Assembly (NCBI GenBank): GCA_000733415.1
Contig: KL662191.1
Span: 765,463-829,462, forward strand
Length of the DNA: 64,000 bases
Source of the DNA: [Leptolyngbya] sp. JSC-1
Lineage (GTDB): Bacteria; Cyanobacteriota; Cyanobacteriia; Elainellales; Elainellaceae
Direction of reading: 5' to 3'
Below the pieces are notes generated by a model. The model was not told the origin of the DNA. It saw only the letters and a program-made list of their open reading frames with translations, and made no database searches. The stretch's first letter is position 1. The number at the start of each line of letters is the position of its first letter. The position numbers and the translations under genes were made by a program. Shown here one piece after another: positions 9,159-18,165 of this stretch.

Positions 9159-9272
9159 AAGTAGGTCAACCTGATTAATACGGTAGATGCAGTGCGGGCA
9201 TCTTACCGCGGCAGCGAGACGCAAGCACTACGGATTTTCCAATTAATGATGTTGATCGACTTAATTTTTTAA
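9159..9272 (+). repeat. Dispersed hairpin repeat, copy 1 of 3
   Basis: About 110 bases beginning AAGTAGGTCAACC and containing TGCAGTGCGGGCATCTT with a partial complement ending AGCACTACG. The other copies are at 32859-32961 (same orientation) and 59803-59910 (opposite). The core folds into a long hairpin. This copy is the most decayed in the stem. Confidence 0.9.
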
Positions 9273-9273
9273 T

Positions 9274-9392
9274 TAGGACTTACGCACTTGAAGGCTGGAA
9301 ACTCGATCCCCCTAACCCCCCTTAAAAAGGGGGGAACCTCAGAAGCCCCCTTTTTAAGGGGGTTAGGGGGGATCTCTTTTTCGTAAGTCCTA
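9274..9392. repeat. MITE-like element with terminal inverted repeats
   Basis: Terminal inverted repeats TAGGACTTACG (9274-9284) and CGTAAGTCCTA (9382-9392) bracket a large inner palindrome made of CCCCCTAACCCCCC- and GGGGTTAGGGGGG-type arms. There is no coding capacity. It abuts repeat copy 1, so two elements share this intergenic gap. Elements of this look are common in cyanobacterial genomes; mobilisation by a transposase in trans is an inference. Confidence 0.8.
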
Positions 9393-9551
9393 CTAATGTC
9401 AATTCTTCGGTTGCAGCCCGTGAGATATAGTCACAAGTTGAGCTAGTTCCTTCCTAGGGTCAGCCGCCGAACTGCCCACCGGGGGACCTATTGAAGACCC
9501 TTGTTCGTCACAATAGCATGGTTACCCCCTCTAGGAAGGATACGGCCCTAC

Positions 9552-10130
9552 ATGCAGCTTGGTTACCTTGGAATCATTGCCCTGATGGTGTTTTCGCCGT
9601 TTCCACCTGAGCTATTTATACCTCTGGCTGGCTTTTGGGTAGCCCAAGGGCACCTCAATCCCATCGGAGTAGTGGCAGCCGCCCTGTGCGGATTCTTGCT
9701 GAGCATCCTGCCCTGGTACTGTGCAGGCCGATTCCTAGGGGAGAAGCGACTGCAAAAACTGCTACAACGCCACCGTTGGTTAGCAGTTCCCAATCAGGAT
9801 CTTCACAAAGGCAAACATTGGTTCCGTAGGCATGGTGGCAAGGCTGTGTTGATATGCCTCTTCGTTCCAGGTAGCCGTAATTTGATTGCGCTGCCGGCAG
9901 GGTTAAGCGGTATGCCCCCTGTTACCTTCTTGGCCTACACCACAGTAGGGGGGATGCTGTGGTTGAGTGGCTTACTGACGCTGGGTTACCTCCTGGGCGA
10001 TCGCTATCAGCTTGTTCAGCAGCATTACGATTCTCTATCCAGCCTGATCTTTATTGCTGTGGTTGTGGTGCTTGCGATTTGCGCGATTGGATACTATTGG
10101 CAGCGTCGGGGTAGCTTCACCCGTCGATAG
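9552..10130 (+). CDS. DedA-family (SNARE-associated) membrane protein
   Basis: Integral membrane protein with four to five hydrophobic segments. It shows DedA features: an N-terminal hairpin with FPPELFIPLAGFWVAQG, the region RHGGKAVLICLFVPGSRN followed by LPAGLSGM, and a hydrophobic C-terminal helix. DedA proteins are linked in other bacteria to lipid-carrier translocation and proton-driven homeostasis. The frame opens at a TTG at 9501, but I choose the ATG at 9552, which follows AGGAAGG and gives 192 residues, near the family norm. It has no operon partner. Confidence 0.85.
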   Translation: MQLGYLGIIALMVFSPFPPELFIPLAGFWVAQGHLNPIGVVAAALCGFLLSILPWYCAGRFLGEKRLQKLLQRHRWLAVPNQDLHKGKHWFRRHGGKAVLICLFVPGSRNLIALPAGLSGMPPVTFLAYTTVGGMLWLSGLLTLGYLLGDRYQLVQQHYDSLSSLIFIAVVVVLAICAIGYYWQRRGSFTRR

Positions 10131-10404
10131 ATTTTCCCGAATTTGAAGCCGTGATCCACTCGCTGGATGACATACTTAGTTAAAGATCAATAGTTAAAGA
10201 TCAACAGCGTTCCACTCGTTGCCAATCACGGTTTCTATCAATCGTCGCACTCGTTTGAGTAACACTACCCAGACAGGCTCACGAGTTTCGCGCATGTTGG
10301 CGCGCAGGGCAGTCTCTCGCTCAGTAGCATGAGCAATCGCAATCAATACTGACAATTCTGGTTACCCAGCAGCACACAACAAACTCTAGACCTGATTTCC
10401 TCCT

Positions 10405-10602
10405 ATGCCGACTTCTAATAAACTGCCAATTGGAATTTTGCTCAGCCTCAGTACGGCTCCGCTGCTATTGGTGCTCATTGGGAGCCGCGCCCTAGCCAAG
10501 ATGGTGCAAGACATGGGGCAAACCAGTGAAGAAGTATTTCGGGGTGAGCGGTTACCCGTGCTAAAAATCTCGCCGTCTCACTTCGATAATAAGAACGGAT
10601 AA
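10405..10602 (+). CDS. Small single-span membrane protein (conserved cyanobacterial type)
   Basis: 65 residues: a hydrophobic helix (about residues 8-30, PIGILLSLSTAPLLLVLIG) then a soluble tail with EEVFRGERLPVL. I recall short cyanobacterial proteins with this tail, but none with a known role. No Shine-Dalgarno sequence is visible before the ATG. It stands alone, between the DedA gene and the phytase-like lipoprotein. Confidence 0.65.
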   Translation: MPTSNKLPIGILLSLSTAPLLLVLIGSRALAKMVQDMGQTSEEVFRGERLPVLKISPSHFDNKNG

Positions 10603-10736
10603 CTAAGGCTCGACGGCCAAGGATCAACGATTAGGGACTAAGGACTAAGGTCTTAGAGCCTATGGGTTTACTGACTTGCAGTCCGAGAAATCGGATAGGT
10701 AGTTAAGACCGATCACTCAGAACGAAGGATAAACAC

Positions 10737-11978
10737 ATGGGAATGGTTGCCCTTGCTGCGGCCTGGTCTATGGCTAAGTCGGTTGTTACGGCTGTGTTGG
10801 CCTACTGGCAAAGTGGGTTATACCCAAAGCGCCGCTTGCTGCTGCCTTTACTGGTGTTGCCCCTAGTGGCGCTAAGTAGCTGTAGCTTGCCGCAGGTCAA
10901 GGCCGAAGATCGGCTGTTTCTACCCCTGACGCTGGAGTTTTTGGGCCGCTACCAACTGCCATCTCAGACCTTTGAAGACACCCAGATTGGCGGCTTATCA
11001 GGGCTGACCTATGACCGGCAGACCAATCGTCTCTATGCCATTTCCGACGACCGCAGCAAGTTTGCCCCGGCCCGCTTTTATACCCTGAAGCTCGATCTAG
11101 CGCCAGATGCAGCCAGCGGCATTGGCAATATTACGGTTGAGCGGGTGACAATGCTCAAGAATGAAAATGGCGAACCATTTGCGGTGGGCAGTCTCGATCC
11201 AGAAGGGATTGCTCTCTCCCCTCGGCAGTCATTGTTTATCGCCAGTGAAGGAGATCCAGATCAAAGCATTGCTCCCTTCATCGACGAATTTGAGCTAGCC
11301 ACGGGCGACTGGCGAGGCCGCCTGCCAATTCCCAACCGCTATTTACCCCAAACAGATGCTGGAACCGCCCTGGGAGTGCAAACCAACCAAGGGTTTGAAG
11401 CGCTGACCCTGAATGCCGGCAGCTACGGCAACACCCAAGTCGAGCCGTTTCGCTTGTTTGCCGCCACCGAGGCCGCCCTGCATCAGGACCTATCGCCCAA
11501 CCTACCAACCGCACCCCAGCCCACCTATCTGCGCTTTTTGCACTACCTGATCGATGCCGACCGTTCGCTGCTGTTGGCCGAGCATGTCTACCCAATCGAT
11601 CCACTGCCCGCGACCGACGAAAATCTAGGGCTATCGGAGCTGCTGGTGCTCGATCAAGGCGGTCATTTTCTCAGCTTAGAGCGAGCCTTTGGTTTGACTG
11701 GCTTTAGCGGCAAGATTTTTCAGCTGGCTACGGGTGGAGCCACCGATATTTCTAGCATTCCTGGTTTAGCAGGCGACATCACGGGGCTGACGCCCATCTA
11801 TAAACGGCTAGTGCTCGACCTCTCGGATCTAGGCATTCCGCTCGACAATTTTGAAGGAATGACTCTGGGTCCTCAGCTTCCGGACGGCAGCACTAGCCTA
11901 ATTCTGGTCAGTGATGATAACTTCAACCCGCTCCAGACAACAGAGTTTCTGCTGTTTCGGCTCCGGCAAGGCAAATGA
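10737..11978 (+). CDS. Phytase-like esterase-domain lipoprotein
   Basis: 413 residues of the family annotated as esterase-like activity of phytase, a beta-propeller-type fold. Signs are GGLSGLTYDRQTNRLYAISD, the DPEGIALSP segment, NQGFEALTLN and the closing DNFEGMTLGP with LILVSDDN. A secretion signal is set in from the N-terminus: a basic KRRLL, a hydrophobic stretch and the lipobox-like LSSC at about residues 46-49. This predicts a lipid-anchored exported protein. AAGGA lies 8 bases before the ATG at 10737, supporting the long N-terminus. Substrate unknown; phosphatase or phytase activity is not established for this group. Confidence 0.88.
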   Translation: MGMVALAAAWSMAKSVVTAVLAYWQSGLYPKRRLLLPLLVLPLVALSSCSLPQVKAEDRLFLPLTLEFLGRYQLPSQTFEDTQIGGLSGLTYDRQTNRLYAISDDRSKFAPARFYTLKLDLAPDAASGIGNITVERVTMLKNENGEPFAVGSLDPEGIALSPRQSLFIASEGDPDQSIAPFIDEFELATGDWRGRLPIPNRYLPQTDAGTALGVQTNQGFEALTLNAGSYGNTQVEPFRLFAATEAALHQDLSPNLPTAPQPTYLRFLHYLIDADRSLLLAEHVYPIDPLPATDENLGLSELLVLDQGGHFLSLERAFGLTGFSGKIFQLATGGATDISSIPGLAGDITGLTPIYKRLVLDLSDLGIPLDNFEGMTLGPQLPDGSTSLILVSDDNFNPLQTTEFLLFRLRQGK

Positions 11979-12013
11979 GTTGCCGGACTTTGCCAAACTC
12001 GAAAAAACCAGCT

Positions 12014-12859
12014 TTACAGAATAAAATTGCTGCGCTCGATATCGCTAAAGGCGGTATCCACCAGCCGCACCAGCGTCACAAACGGTCGGTCGCCCCGTTC
12101 GCCATCGGCATCGACTCGAATCAGCACATCGTCATCGTCGTTGACCACAACCACATAGTCACGAAAACGGTTTTCATTGTTGTAGATGTCGCTTTTGAAG
12201 ATCTGGCTCAAATCGATGCGGTCTTCATCGTCGTTGAAGTCAAAAATCTGGTCGCGCCGCTCATCGAGTGAGTTGTAGACAAACCGATCGGCTCCACCTC
12301 CCCCCGTTAAGCGGTCGTTACTGAAGCCGCCGACAATAATGTCATCTCCATTGCCGCCATTGATTTGATCCGAGCCAGCCTCGCCTCTGAGGGTATCTCT
12401 GCCGTTGCCGCCTACCAGCAGGTCTGCACCACTACCGCCAAACAGCACATCGCCCTTACTGCCGCCCCTGAGGGTGTCTCTACCGGCATTGCCTTCTAAA
12501 ACATCTTCGCCGTCGTTGCCTCGGATCGTATCGTTCCCCTGGTTGCCGATCAGTCGATCGTCACCAGCGCCGCCATTGAGCTGATCATTCTCTCGTCCTC
12601 CCAAGAGGCGATCATCCCCGGCGTCTCCAAAGAGCTGATCCCGGCACCTTAGCCCTCTCAACACATCGTCGCCATTTCTGCCCCGTAGGGTATCGCTGTT
12701 GTCGGTGCCCGAAAGGTCGTCATTGAATTCTGTGCCTACTAGGGTGATACCGGGCTGGCAATTGCGCTGAGTGGCTCTCTGCCTGCGCTTGGGCGAGGCG
12801 ACTGGCCCAGCATTGAGGGCCGATGGGGTAGAAGCGTCTGAAGAACGGTTTGAAATCAT
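12014..12859 (-). CDS. RTX calcium-binding repeat protein, likely type I secreted
   Basis: 281 residues, mostly nonapeptide repeats of the GGxGxDxLxG type (for example GGAGDDRLIGNQGNDTIRG) that bind calcium after export. The C-terminal 90 residues are not repeats: ADRFVYNSLDERRDQIFDF, DRIDLSQIF, an acidic strand region and a final SNFIL. A similar module ends the esterase at 49522-50874, so it is probably the shared export signal. There is no N-terminal signal peptide and no catalytic domain, so this is a stand-alone RTX chain. No transporter genes lie nearby. Confidence 0.9.
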   Translation of the reverse strand: MISNRSSDASTPSALNAGPVASPKRRQRATQRNCQPGITLVGTEFNDDLSGTDNSDTLRGRNGDDVLRGLRCRDQLFGDAGDDRLLGGRENDQLNGGAGDDRLIGNQGNDTIRGNDGEDVLEGNAGRDTLRGGSKGDVLFGGSGADLLVGGNGRDTLRGEAGSDQINGGNGDDIIVGGFSNDRLTGGGGADRFVYNSLDERRDQIFDFNDDEDRIDLSQIFKSDIYNNENRFRDYVVVVNDDDDVLIRVDADGERGDRPFVTLVRLVDTAFSDIERSNFIL

Positions 12860-13611
12860 CGATTCAGGTATAGCGCGAATTAGGACAATCGAGCCTGACG
12901 TGAATTAATTGCTTTTGTTTCATTAATCCACCTCTAGAAATAAACCACCCTGTGAGCACTTTGGCAATTCCCCCAGCCAGCCAGTCTGGAAAGATAGAGG
13001 CTAAAGACAGAGGCTTTCGACTCGACAGATCCTTCGCTATGATGGGAGGCCAACCGACTCGCAGGGTGCAGTCGAGGGTCGGAAAGTACACCTAAACAAG
13101 TGGGACAGTCTAGCCAGTTGAGCTTAGCAAATGCTGGTAAAACCATGATGGAGAAGATCAGGCAGAATAGGCACGTTGAGCTTAGAAGCGGTTTGAATAA
13201 GAAGGATGTTGTCGTCTGGATCCGCCCCCTTTTCGGGAATGCATACAGGGCTATAATCCCTCAGCAGTGGGGGACTTTGAACAGCGATGGTTCGGAAAGT
13301 CCCTCAGAATATTTCCCTCAGAATATGTAGGGGGATTTAGGGAGCTTTTCAAACGGATTCTTAAGTTCACGCCTACGGTTTAATCTCTCCATCGACGGCT
13401 TGGTTAAACTGGTGCTGGCACAGTCTGAAATGACTCACTGTTATGACCCAGTAGTTATAACTCAGTAGTTATGACCCACAGTCTGTGGCGAATCAGTTGA
13501 TGGTGCATCGGTCTATGATGCGTTGATCTGTGGTGCACTGACCTGTGGTGAGCCTGTCTGTGGTGAACCTGCCTGTGGCGAATTGTTGTTGTCTGAAATT
13601 GAGTTGTCGCT
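12860..13611. other. Intergenic region upstream of the kinase gene
   Basis: 752 bases. Frames at 12864-13091 (minus) and 13100-13330 (plus) look random and lack family features. The part next to the kinase holds degenerate direct repeats (GTAGTTATGACCC-like around 13440-13480) and a 15-base tandem array at 13528-13587. No clear promoter was seen. Confidence 0.5.
13528..13587 (+). repeat. 15-base imperfect tandem array (pentapeptide-like)
   Basis: Four units of the form CTGTGGTGnnCCTGn at 13528, 13543, 13558 and 13573. Read in the frame from 13523 they give CGALTCGEPVCGEPACGEL, reminiscent of pentapeptide repeats. That frame soon overlaps the kinase gene in another phase. Confidence 0.75.
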
Positions 13612-15618
13612 ATGCAACCCCCAATTCCTAGTGGGACTATCCTGCAAAATCGTTACCGTATCCTCAGTATTTTGGGACAGGGTGGTTTTGGTCGAACCTA
13701 TTTAGCTGAGGACAGCAACCGCTACGACGAACGGTGTGCCATGAAGGAATTTATTCCACCCCAGGGCAGCCAGTACACCCTCAACAAAGCTCGCGAGCTA
13801 TTTCAGCGAGAGGCTGCCATTCTCTACCAAATTTCCCATCCTCAGATTCCCCAGTTCCGCGCCACCTTCGAGGAGAATCAACGCCTATTTCTGGTGCAGG
13901 ACTATGTAGAAGGCAAAACCTATCGAGCGCTGCTCAACGAACGCAAAGTCTACGGCTCCACCTTTTCTGAAGCAGAGGCACTGCAATTGCTCTATCAGCT
14001 TTTGCCAGTGCTGGCCCACATTCACACGAAGAATATCATTCACCGGGATATTGCCCCGGACAACATTATTTTGCGCGAGCGCGATAACCTGCCGGTGCTG
14101 ATTGACTTTGGTGTGGTGAAGGAAATTGTGACGCGCTTCCAGACGCCCGAGACCGATGTTCCCACTACCGTCGGCAAATTGGGCTACGCTCCCAGCGAGC
14201 AAATGCAGACCGGACGGGCCTATCCCAACAGCGATCTCTATTCGCTGGCCGTGACTGCCGTGGTGCTAATGACCGGACGCGAGCCGCACGAACTTTACGA
14301 TGATCGCAATCTGGTCTGGAACTGGCAGCGGTGGGTGCCCCAGGTGCATCCCGGACTGGCCGAAGTCCTGCATCGGATGCTGAGCTATCGACCGGGCGAT
14401 CGGTATCAGTCAGTCAGTGAAGTGGCGCAAGCATTACAAGCCCTGGTTACTCCTACAGCTATCCGGCCAGAACAATCAGTGCCGCCCCAGCCACCTGCCC
14501 TCAATCCAGTTCCAACTCCTCTGCCCGCACCCCCAGCGAGGCCCACGCCGACGGCTGCCAATGCTAATCTGTCCCAGATGAAAACGATCCCTGTGGGACG
14601 GCCGGCTCCGGCCAACTACACCACCAACTACAGCACCCAGGCCAATCCTAAGACGACGCCAGTACGTCCCGCGCCAACGCCCGTGATTCCTACTCACGAC
14701 ACTTCAATCTGGGAGAATCCTTGGGCCATTCTGTCGGTTGGTCTAGGCATTGCAACGGTGACAGGAATTGCTGCTTGGGCAATTGTCAGCGCCATTCTCA
14801 ACACCACACAGCCAGCCCCCACGGTGACTCCCTCTCCCACACCAATTGTCGAAACGCCGATTTCCACCCCCGCGCCCGAACCATCCCCCACCTTGACGCC
14901 CGACCCACAGCCGGTCGAGTATAGCCAACCCCTCAACCTGCAGCCCAATGGAGCCGCAACCACGGTAGAAGGCAATTTGCAGGCCCATGAATCAATTGTC
15001 TACACCTTTCCCGCCACTCAAGGGCAAACCCTGACCGCTACGTTAGAAGGCGAAGGGGTGCTGCTGAGTGTCCTAACACCCGATCGCCAACCGGCAGATG
15101 ACCAAGCTGACCGTGTGCTGTCCTGGAAGGGTCCTCTGAATGCGTCTGGAGAGTTTGCAATTCGCCTCAGACCGGTTAAGGGCATTCCTGCCAGTAACTA
15201 CCGTCTTAACGCCAGCCTGGAAGAGCCGCAGCAACCGCCACCGGAACCGTCGCCAGAACCCAGTCCCAGCCCTAGCCCCTCTCCCGTCCAGCCCGACTTT
15301 GATGTCCAGTTTCTAAATCCCGACCCCAATGGGTCTCAAGTCTCAGCTCAAACCAGCGATGTGCGGATCAAGCGCTATCTGGTCAATGTCCAACCCGATC
15401 AAGTGCTGAAGGCGGAAATTTTGGCTGGAGCTGTAACGCTGACGATTCGTTATCCTGATGGGCGTCCGGTCGAGAATGCCAGCGGTGTAGTTACCTGGGA
15501 TGCTCGCATTTTTGAGGGCGGCGACTATCAAATCGATGTAGTAGCTACTCAGCCGACGGATTTTACGATGAGTGTGGTGGTGCAGGGAGGCCAATCTGCT
15601 GATAATTCGCCAAATTAG
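13612..15618 (+). CDS. Membrane-anchored Ser/Thr protein kinase with extracellular domains
   Basis: 668 residues. The kinase domain (about 14-275) has GQGGFGRTY, the ATP-binding Lys45 (AMKEF), HRDIAPDN with catalytic Asp146, and DFG at 165-167. The usual Lys of HRDxKxxN is replaced by Ala, a pattern more typical of tyrosine kinases. A Pro-rich linker leads to one membrane helix (about 370-392). A second Pro/Thr-rich stretch follows, then two beta-rich modules resembling bacterial pre-peptidase C-terminal domains (about 435-540 and 560-660). So the kinase is cytoplasmic and the paired beta domains probably sense an external cue. The ATG at 13612 has no strong ribosome site. No phosphatase gene is nearby. 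Confidence 0.9.
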   Translation: MQPPIPSGTILQNRYRILSILGQGGFGRTYLAEDSNRYDERCAMKEFIPPQGSQYTLNKARELFQREAAILYQISHPQIPQFRATFEENQRLFLVQDYVEGKTYRALLNERKVYGSTFSEAEALQLLYQLLPVLAHIHTKNIIHRDIAPDNIILRERDNLPVLIDFGVVKEIVTRFQTPETDVPTTVGKLGYAPSEQMQTGRAYPNSDLYSLAVTAVVLMTGREPHELYDDRNLVWNWQRWVPQVHPGLAEVLHRMLSYRPGDRYQSVSEVAQALQALVTPTAIRPEQSVPPQPPALNPVPTPLPAPPARPTPTAANANLSQMKTIPVGRPAPANYTTNYSTQANPKTTPVRPAPTPVIPTHDTSIWENPWAILSVGLGIATVTGIAAWAIVSAILNTTQPAPTVTPSPTPIVETPISTPAPEPSPTLTPDPQPVEYSQPLNLQPNGAATTVEGNLQAHESIVYTFPATQGQTLTATLEGEGVLLSVLTPDRQPADDQADRVLSWKGPLNASGEFAIRLRPVKGIPASNYRLNASLEEPQQPPPEPSPEPSPSPSPSPVQPDFDVQFLNPDPNGSQVSAQTSDVRIKRYLVNVQPDQVLKAEILAGAVTLTIRYPDGRPVENASGVVTWDARIFEGGDYQIDVVATQPTDFTMSVVVQGGQSADNSPN

Positions 15619-15673
15619 CCGGATTAATTGATTTAGCTCTACCGTCAGCTACAACAGCTACAGCATCAGTCAA

Positions 15674-17083
15674 TCAGTCAAACCGGGGTAGCAGCTTGCG
15701 GTAGTGGAGTTCTACCTGCTTGATGGTTTGGAACTGCGGCAGCGGCGCTTTTTGTTGCCAATGGAGTAAGTTCTGGTTTAATTGCTGGGCGTCGATCGTG
15801 GCAACCTTGCCGTCGATCACGATTAGCTTGCCGTTGATCCAAACTCGTTCAACCACCTGGCTGGGGCGACCCAACACCAAGAGTTGAATCGGATCGGTAC
15901 AGGGCTGCAACGAAGGGTGAGTCAAGTCATAGAGTACCAGATCGGCGGTTTTGCCAACGCTGAGGGAACCCACCAGATCGGCTAACCCGACGCCCCTTGC
16001 ACCTCCCAAAGCTGCCATTTCAATTGCCTCGTAGGGAGTCAGCCAATGCTGGTAATCTGGGTCCGTGACCGCATGCAGAATTGTACCCAGCTTGATGGCC
16101 TCTAGGAGGTCTTGAGCGTCGTTGCTAGCGGCCCCGTCGCAACCAAAAGCAAGATTGATGCCAGCGGCTCGGTATTTCAGAACCGGAGCAATGCCGCTGC
16201 CTAAGCGTAGGTTGCTGACCGGATTGTGGACCACCGTTGCTTTGGTTTCGGCTAGGAGCTGAATCTCGGCATCGTCTAGCCAAACAGCATGAGCCAGAGA
16301 CGTGCGATTGTTCAAAAAACCAATCTGCTTCAGATGGGTGACGGCGCTACCGCTATAGCGTTCTTGAGCCAGCAGTTTTTGCGCTCTGGTTTCCAACAGG
16401 TGAATATGGCGACAGAGGCCATAGCGCTGGCTCAGTTCAATGCAGCCCTCCAGCAGTTGGTCCGAGCAGCGGTGAAATCCGGTAGGGCCGACTGCAATTG
16501 AAATGCCGGTTTCGGGCCGGTGGAACTGCTGAATAATCTGCTCCATCATCGCCAGAATTTCTGCCGTCGAGCGGGGGTAGGCAGACTGGGGCAGTGCGTT
16601 TCCGCCCGGTAAGCCTGCTACAAACGGCTGATCCTGGATCAGGGGCGCAATCAAGGCGCGGATGCCAACTTCGCGGTAGCCCTTCACCAAGGCCGCTACG
16701 GTTTCTAACTCCTGGTTGGGCAGCAGATAGGCGTGATCCATCAGGCAGGTACCTCCCGACAGCAGAGTATCGACAGCAGTTCTGAGGGCGGCGAGATAAA
16801 ACTGTTCCAGGTGGGTAGGCGACGAGTCAAACACATCGGCCAGCCAGAGTTCTAGCGGCAGTTGGGGAATTAAGCCCCGTTGCCAAATTTGGGAGGAGTG
16901 GGTGTGGGCATTGACAAATCCGGGCAGCAGCAGCTTGTCCTGTCCGTTGACAACAATCCGGTTCTCGGTGGGCTGGGAGTAGGCGGGGCTAATAGCACTG
17001 ATGCAATCCTGGCTGATCTGCACATCCACAAATTGGTAGGTAGCATCCAACCATACCCGTACATTTTGGATCAAAAAATCCAT
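15674..17083 (-). CDS. Amidohydrolase/deaminase of the TrzA-AtzA-like family
   Basis: 469 residues of the metal-dependent amidohydrolase superfamily that deaminates or dechlorinates N-heterocycles (guanine, adenosine derivatives, pterins, triazines). Metal and catalytic motifs are present: GFVNAHTHS (His60, His62), HLLETRAQ, LAHAVWLDDAEI, VVHNPVSNLRLGSG and FGCDGAASNDAQDLLEA. AGGAG lies 7 bases before the ATG at 17083. It is the third gene of a leftward operon after two Rieske oxygenases, 57 bases downstream of the second. That pairing suggests dealkylation or hydroxylation of a ring followed by deamination. The substrate cannot be told from sequence. Confidence 0.9.
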   Translation of the reverse strand: MDFLIQNVRVWLDATYQFVDVQISQDCISAISPAYSQPTENRIVVNGQDKLLLPGFVNAHTHSSQIWQRGLIPQLPLELWLADVFDSSPTHLEQFYLAALRTAVDTLLSGGTCLMDHAYLLPNQELETVAALVKGYREVGIRALIAPLIQDQPFVAGLPGGNALPQSAYPRSTAEILAMMEQIIQQFHRPETGISIAVGPTGFHRCSDQLLEGCIELSQRYGLCRHIHLLETRAQKLLAQERYSGSAVTHLKQIGFLNNRTSLAHAVWLDDAEIQLLAETKATVVHNPVSNLRLGSGIAPVLKYRAAGINLAFGCDGAASNDAQDLLEAIKLGTILHAVTDPDYQHWLTPYEAIEMAALGGARGVGLADLVGSLSVGKTADLVLYDLTHPSLQPCTDPIQLLVLGRPSQVVERVWINGKLIVIDGKVATIDAQQLNQNLLHWQQKAPLPQFQTIKQVELHYRKLLPRFD

Positions 17084-17140
17084 CGTGTTCTCCTCGATAT
17101 TCTCCCCGAGCTTCCATCGAACTTCTCTTCAAGCTTCTCT

Positions 17141-18163
17141 TCAGCGATCTCGTCGTCGTTCAACTTCCCCATGCTGCTTCAGTAAAGTCGCGAGTTTATG
17201 GCGCATCACAATTCCTGGTTGATCCGAAGCCATATGCTGCTCCGCGTTTATATCTAGGGGCGTATCGTAATCGGTTGATTCTAGCACTAGTTTGTCTTCT
17301 AAAGTAACCTGACGATCAAAGGCGGTAACGTCGGCAGCTTTAGCATCTGCTTCGGTGTCATTACGAACGCAAAACTGAACGACTTGCGATACGGAATCAC
17401 TAACAGGCGTTGCCGCTGTGAAAATCAGATGCACCAAACCATTGGGGTAGGTGATTTTCAATGTGCGAGCAAACGGCATATACCAAGTCGATTCGATCTG
17501 ACGCACGGTGGTTTTTTCAGCAATCTGGAGATTTTGCTGCTGTAGTGGCGGATTCACCACTTCCACCTGCGATTGCACCATTAACCCGTATTCTAGCGGC
17601 GTCAGTTGAGAGACAGCGGGAATCGGCTGCTGGGTATGGCCAAACGAAGCCGCATGGACAAAGCTAAAGTGAGCGTTATCAAACGAGTTTTCCATTAACC
17701 GCAAACCACCACAATGCCACGGCTCATAGAATTGGGGAATCAAGCGGTAATTAGAAGCTTCTGCTTCGGGAATGTAGGGAATCGGCAGTAGGGGCTGTGG
17801 ATCGAGGCAAACCCAGACGTAGCCATAGCGCTCGCTACAGAGATAGGACTGGATACGATAGCTGGCCGGAATCGCTTGGTCAGGTTGGAGTTGGGGCACA
17901 CTGACGCAGGTTCCTTGCCGATCAAACGACCAACCGTGATAGGGACACTGCACACAGCCATCGATCACCACTCCAGCAGAAAGCTGAGCCGAACGATGGC
18001 AGCACCGATCAGTCGCCGCCGCAGGATTGCCGGTTTCATCGATCCAGATCACGATCTTCTGACCGAGAAGCTGAAAGGGAAAGGGAACGTTGGCGGATAA
18101 ATTGGCGATAGGCACAACAGGATACCAGAATCGCTTCAGCACAGGCTGTTGGGTAACGAGCAT
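17141..18163 (-). CDS. Rieske non-heme iron oxygenase, second copy
   Basis: 340 residues. The Rieske [2Fe-2S] motif is Cys54-x-His56 and Cys73-x2-His76 (CCH and CPYHGW). The mononuclear iron site is in NSFDNAHFSFVH, giving His-x4-His with the preceding Asp. The C-terminal domain resembles vanillate/N-demethylase-type oxygenases. The frame extends to a TTG at 18169, but ATG 18163 is better: GGAGG lies 6 bases upstream, inside the last codons of the upstream gene, whose stop is two bases away, so translation is probably coupled. It is closely similar to the first copy, showing tandem duplication. No reductase gene is present; electrons may come from a general ferredoxin. Confidence 0.92.
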   Translation of the reverse strand: MLVTQQPVLKRFWYPVVPIANLSANVPFPFQLLGQKIVIWIDETGNPAAATDRCCHRSAQLSAGVVIDGCVQCPYHGWSFDRQGTCVSVPQLQPDQAIPASYRIQSYLCSERYGYVWVCLDPQPLLPIPYIPEAEASNYRLIPQFYEPWHCGGLRLMENSFDNAHFSFVHAASFGHTQQPIPAVSQLTPLEYGLMVQSQVEVVNPPLQQQNLQIAEKTTVRQIESTWYMPFARTLKITYPNGLVHLIFTAATPVSDSVSQVVQFCVRNDTEADAKAADVTAFDRQVTLEDKLVLESTDYDTPLDINAEQHMASDQPGIVMRHKLATLLKQHGEVERRRDR

Positions 18164-18165
18164 GA

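Noticed and set aside
11975..12271. 98-codon plus-strand frame with HIVIVVDHNHIV
   Set aside because: Antisense of the RTX gene's acidic C-terminus, which gives open complementary codons.
12864..13330. Short frames on both strands before the kinase gene
   Set aside because: They overlap each other on opposite strands, lack ribosome sites and show no domain.
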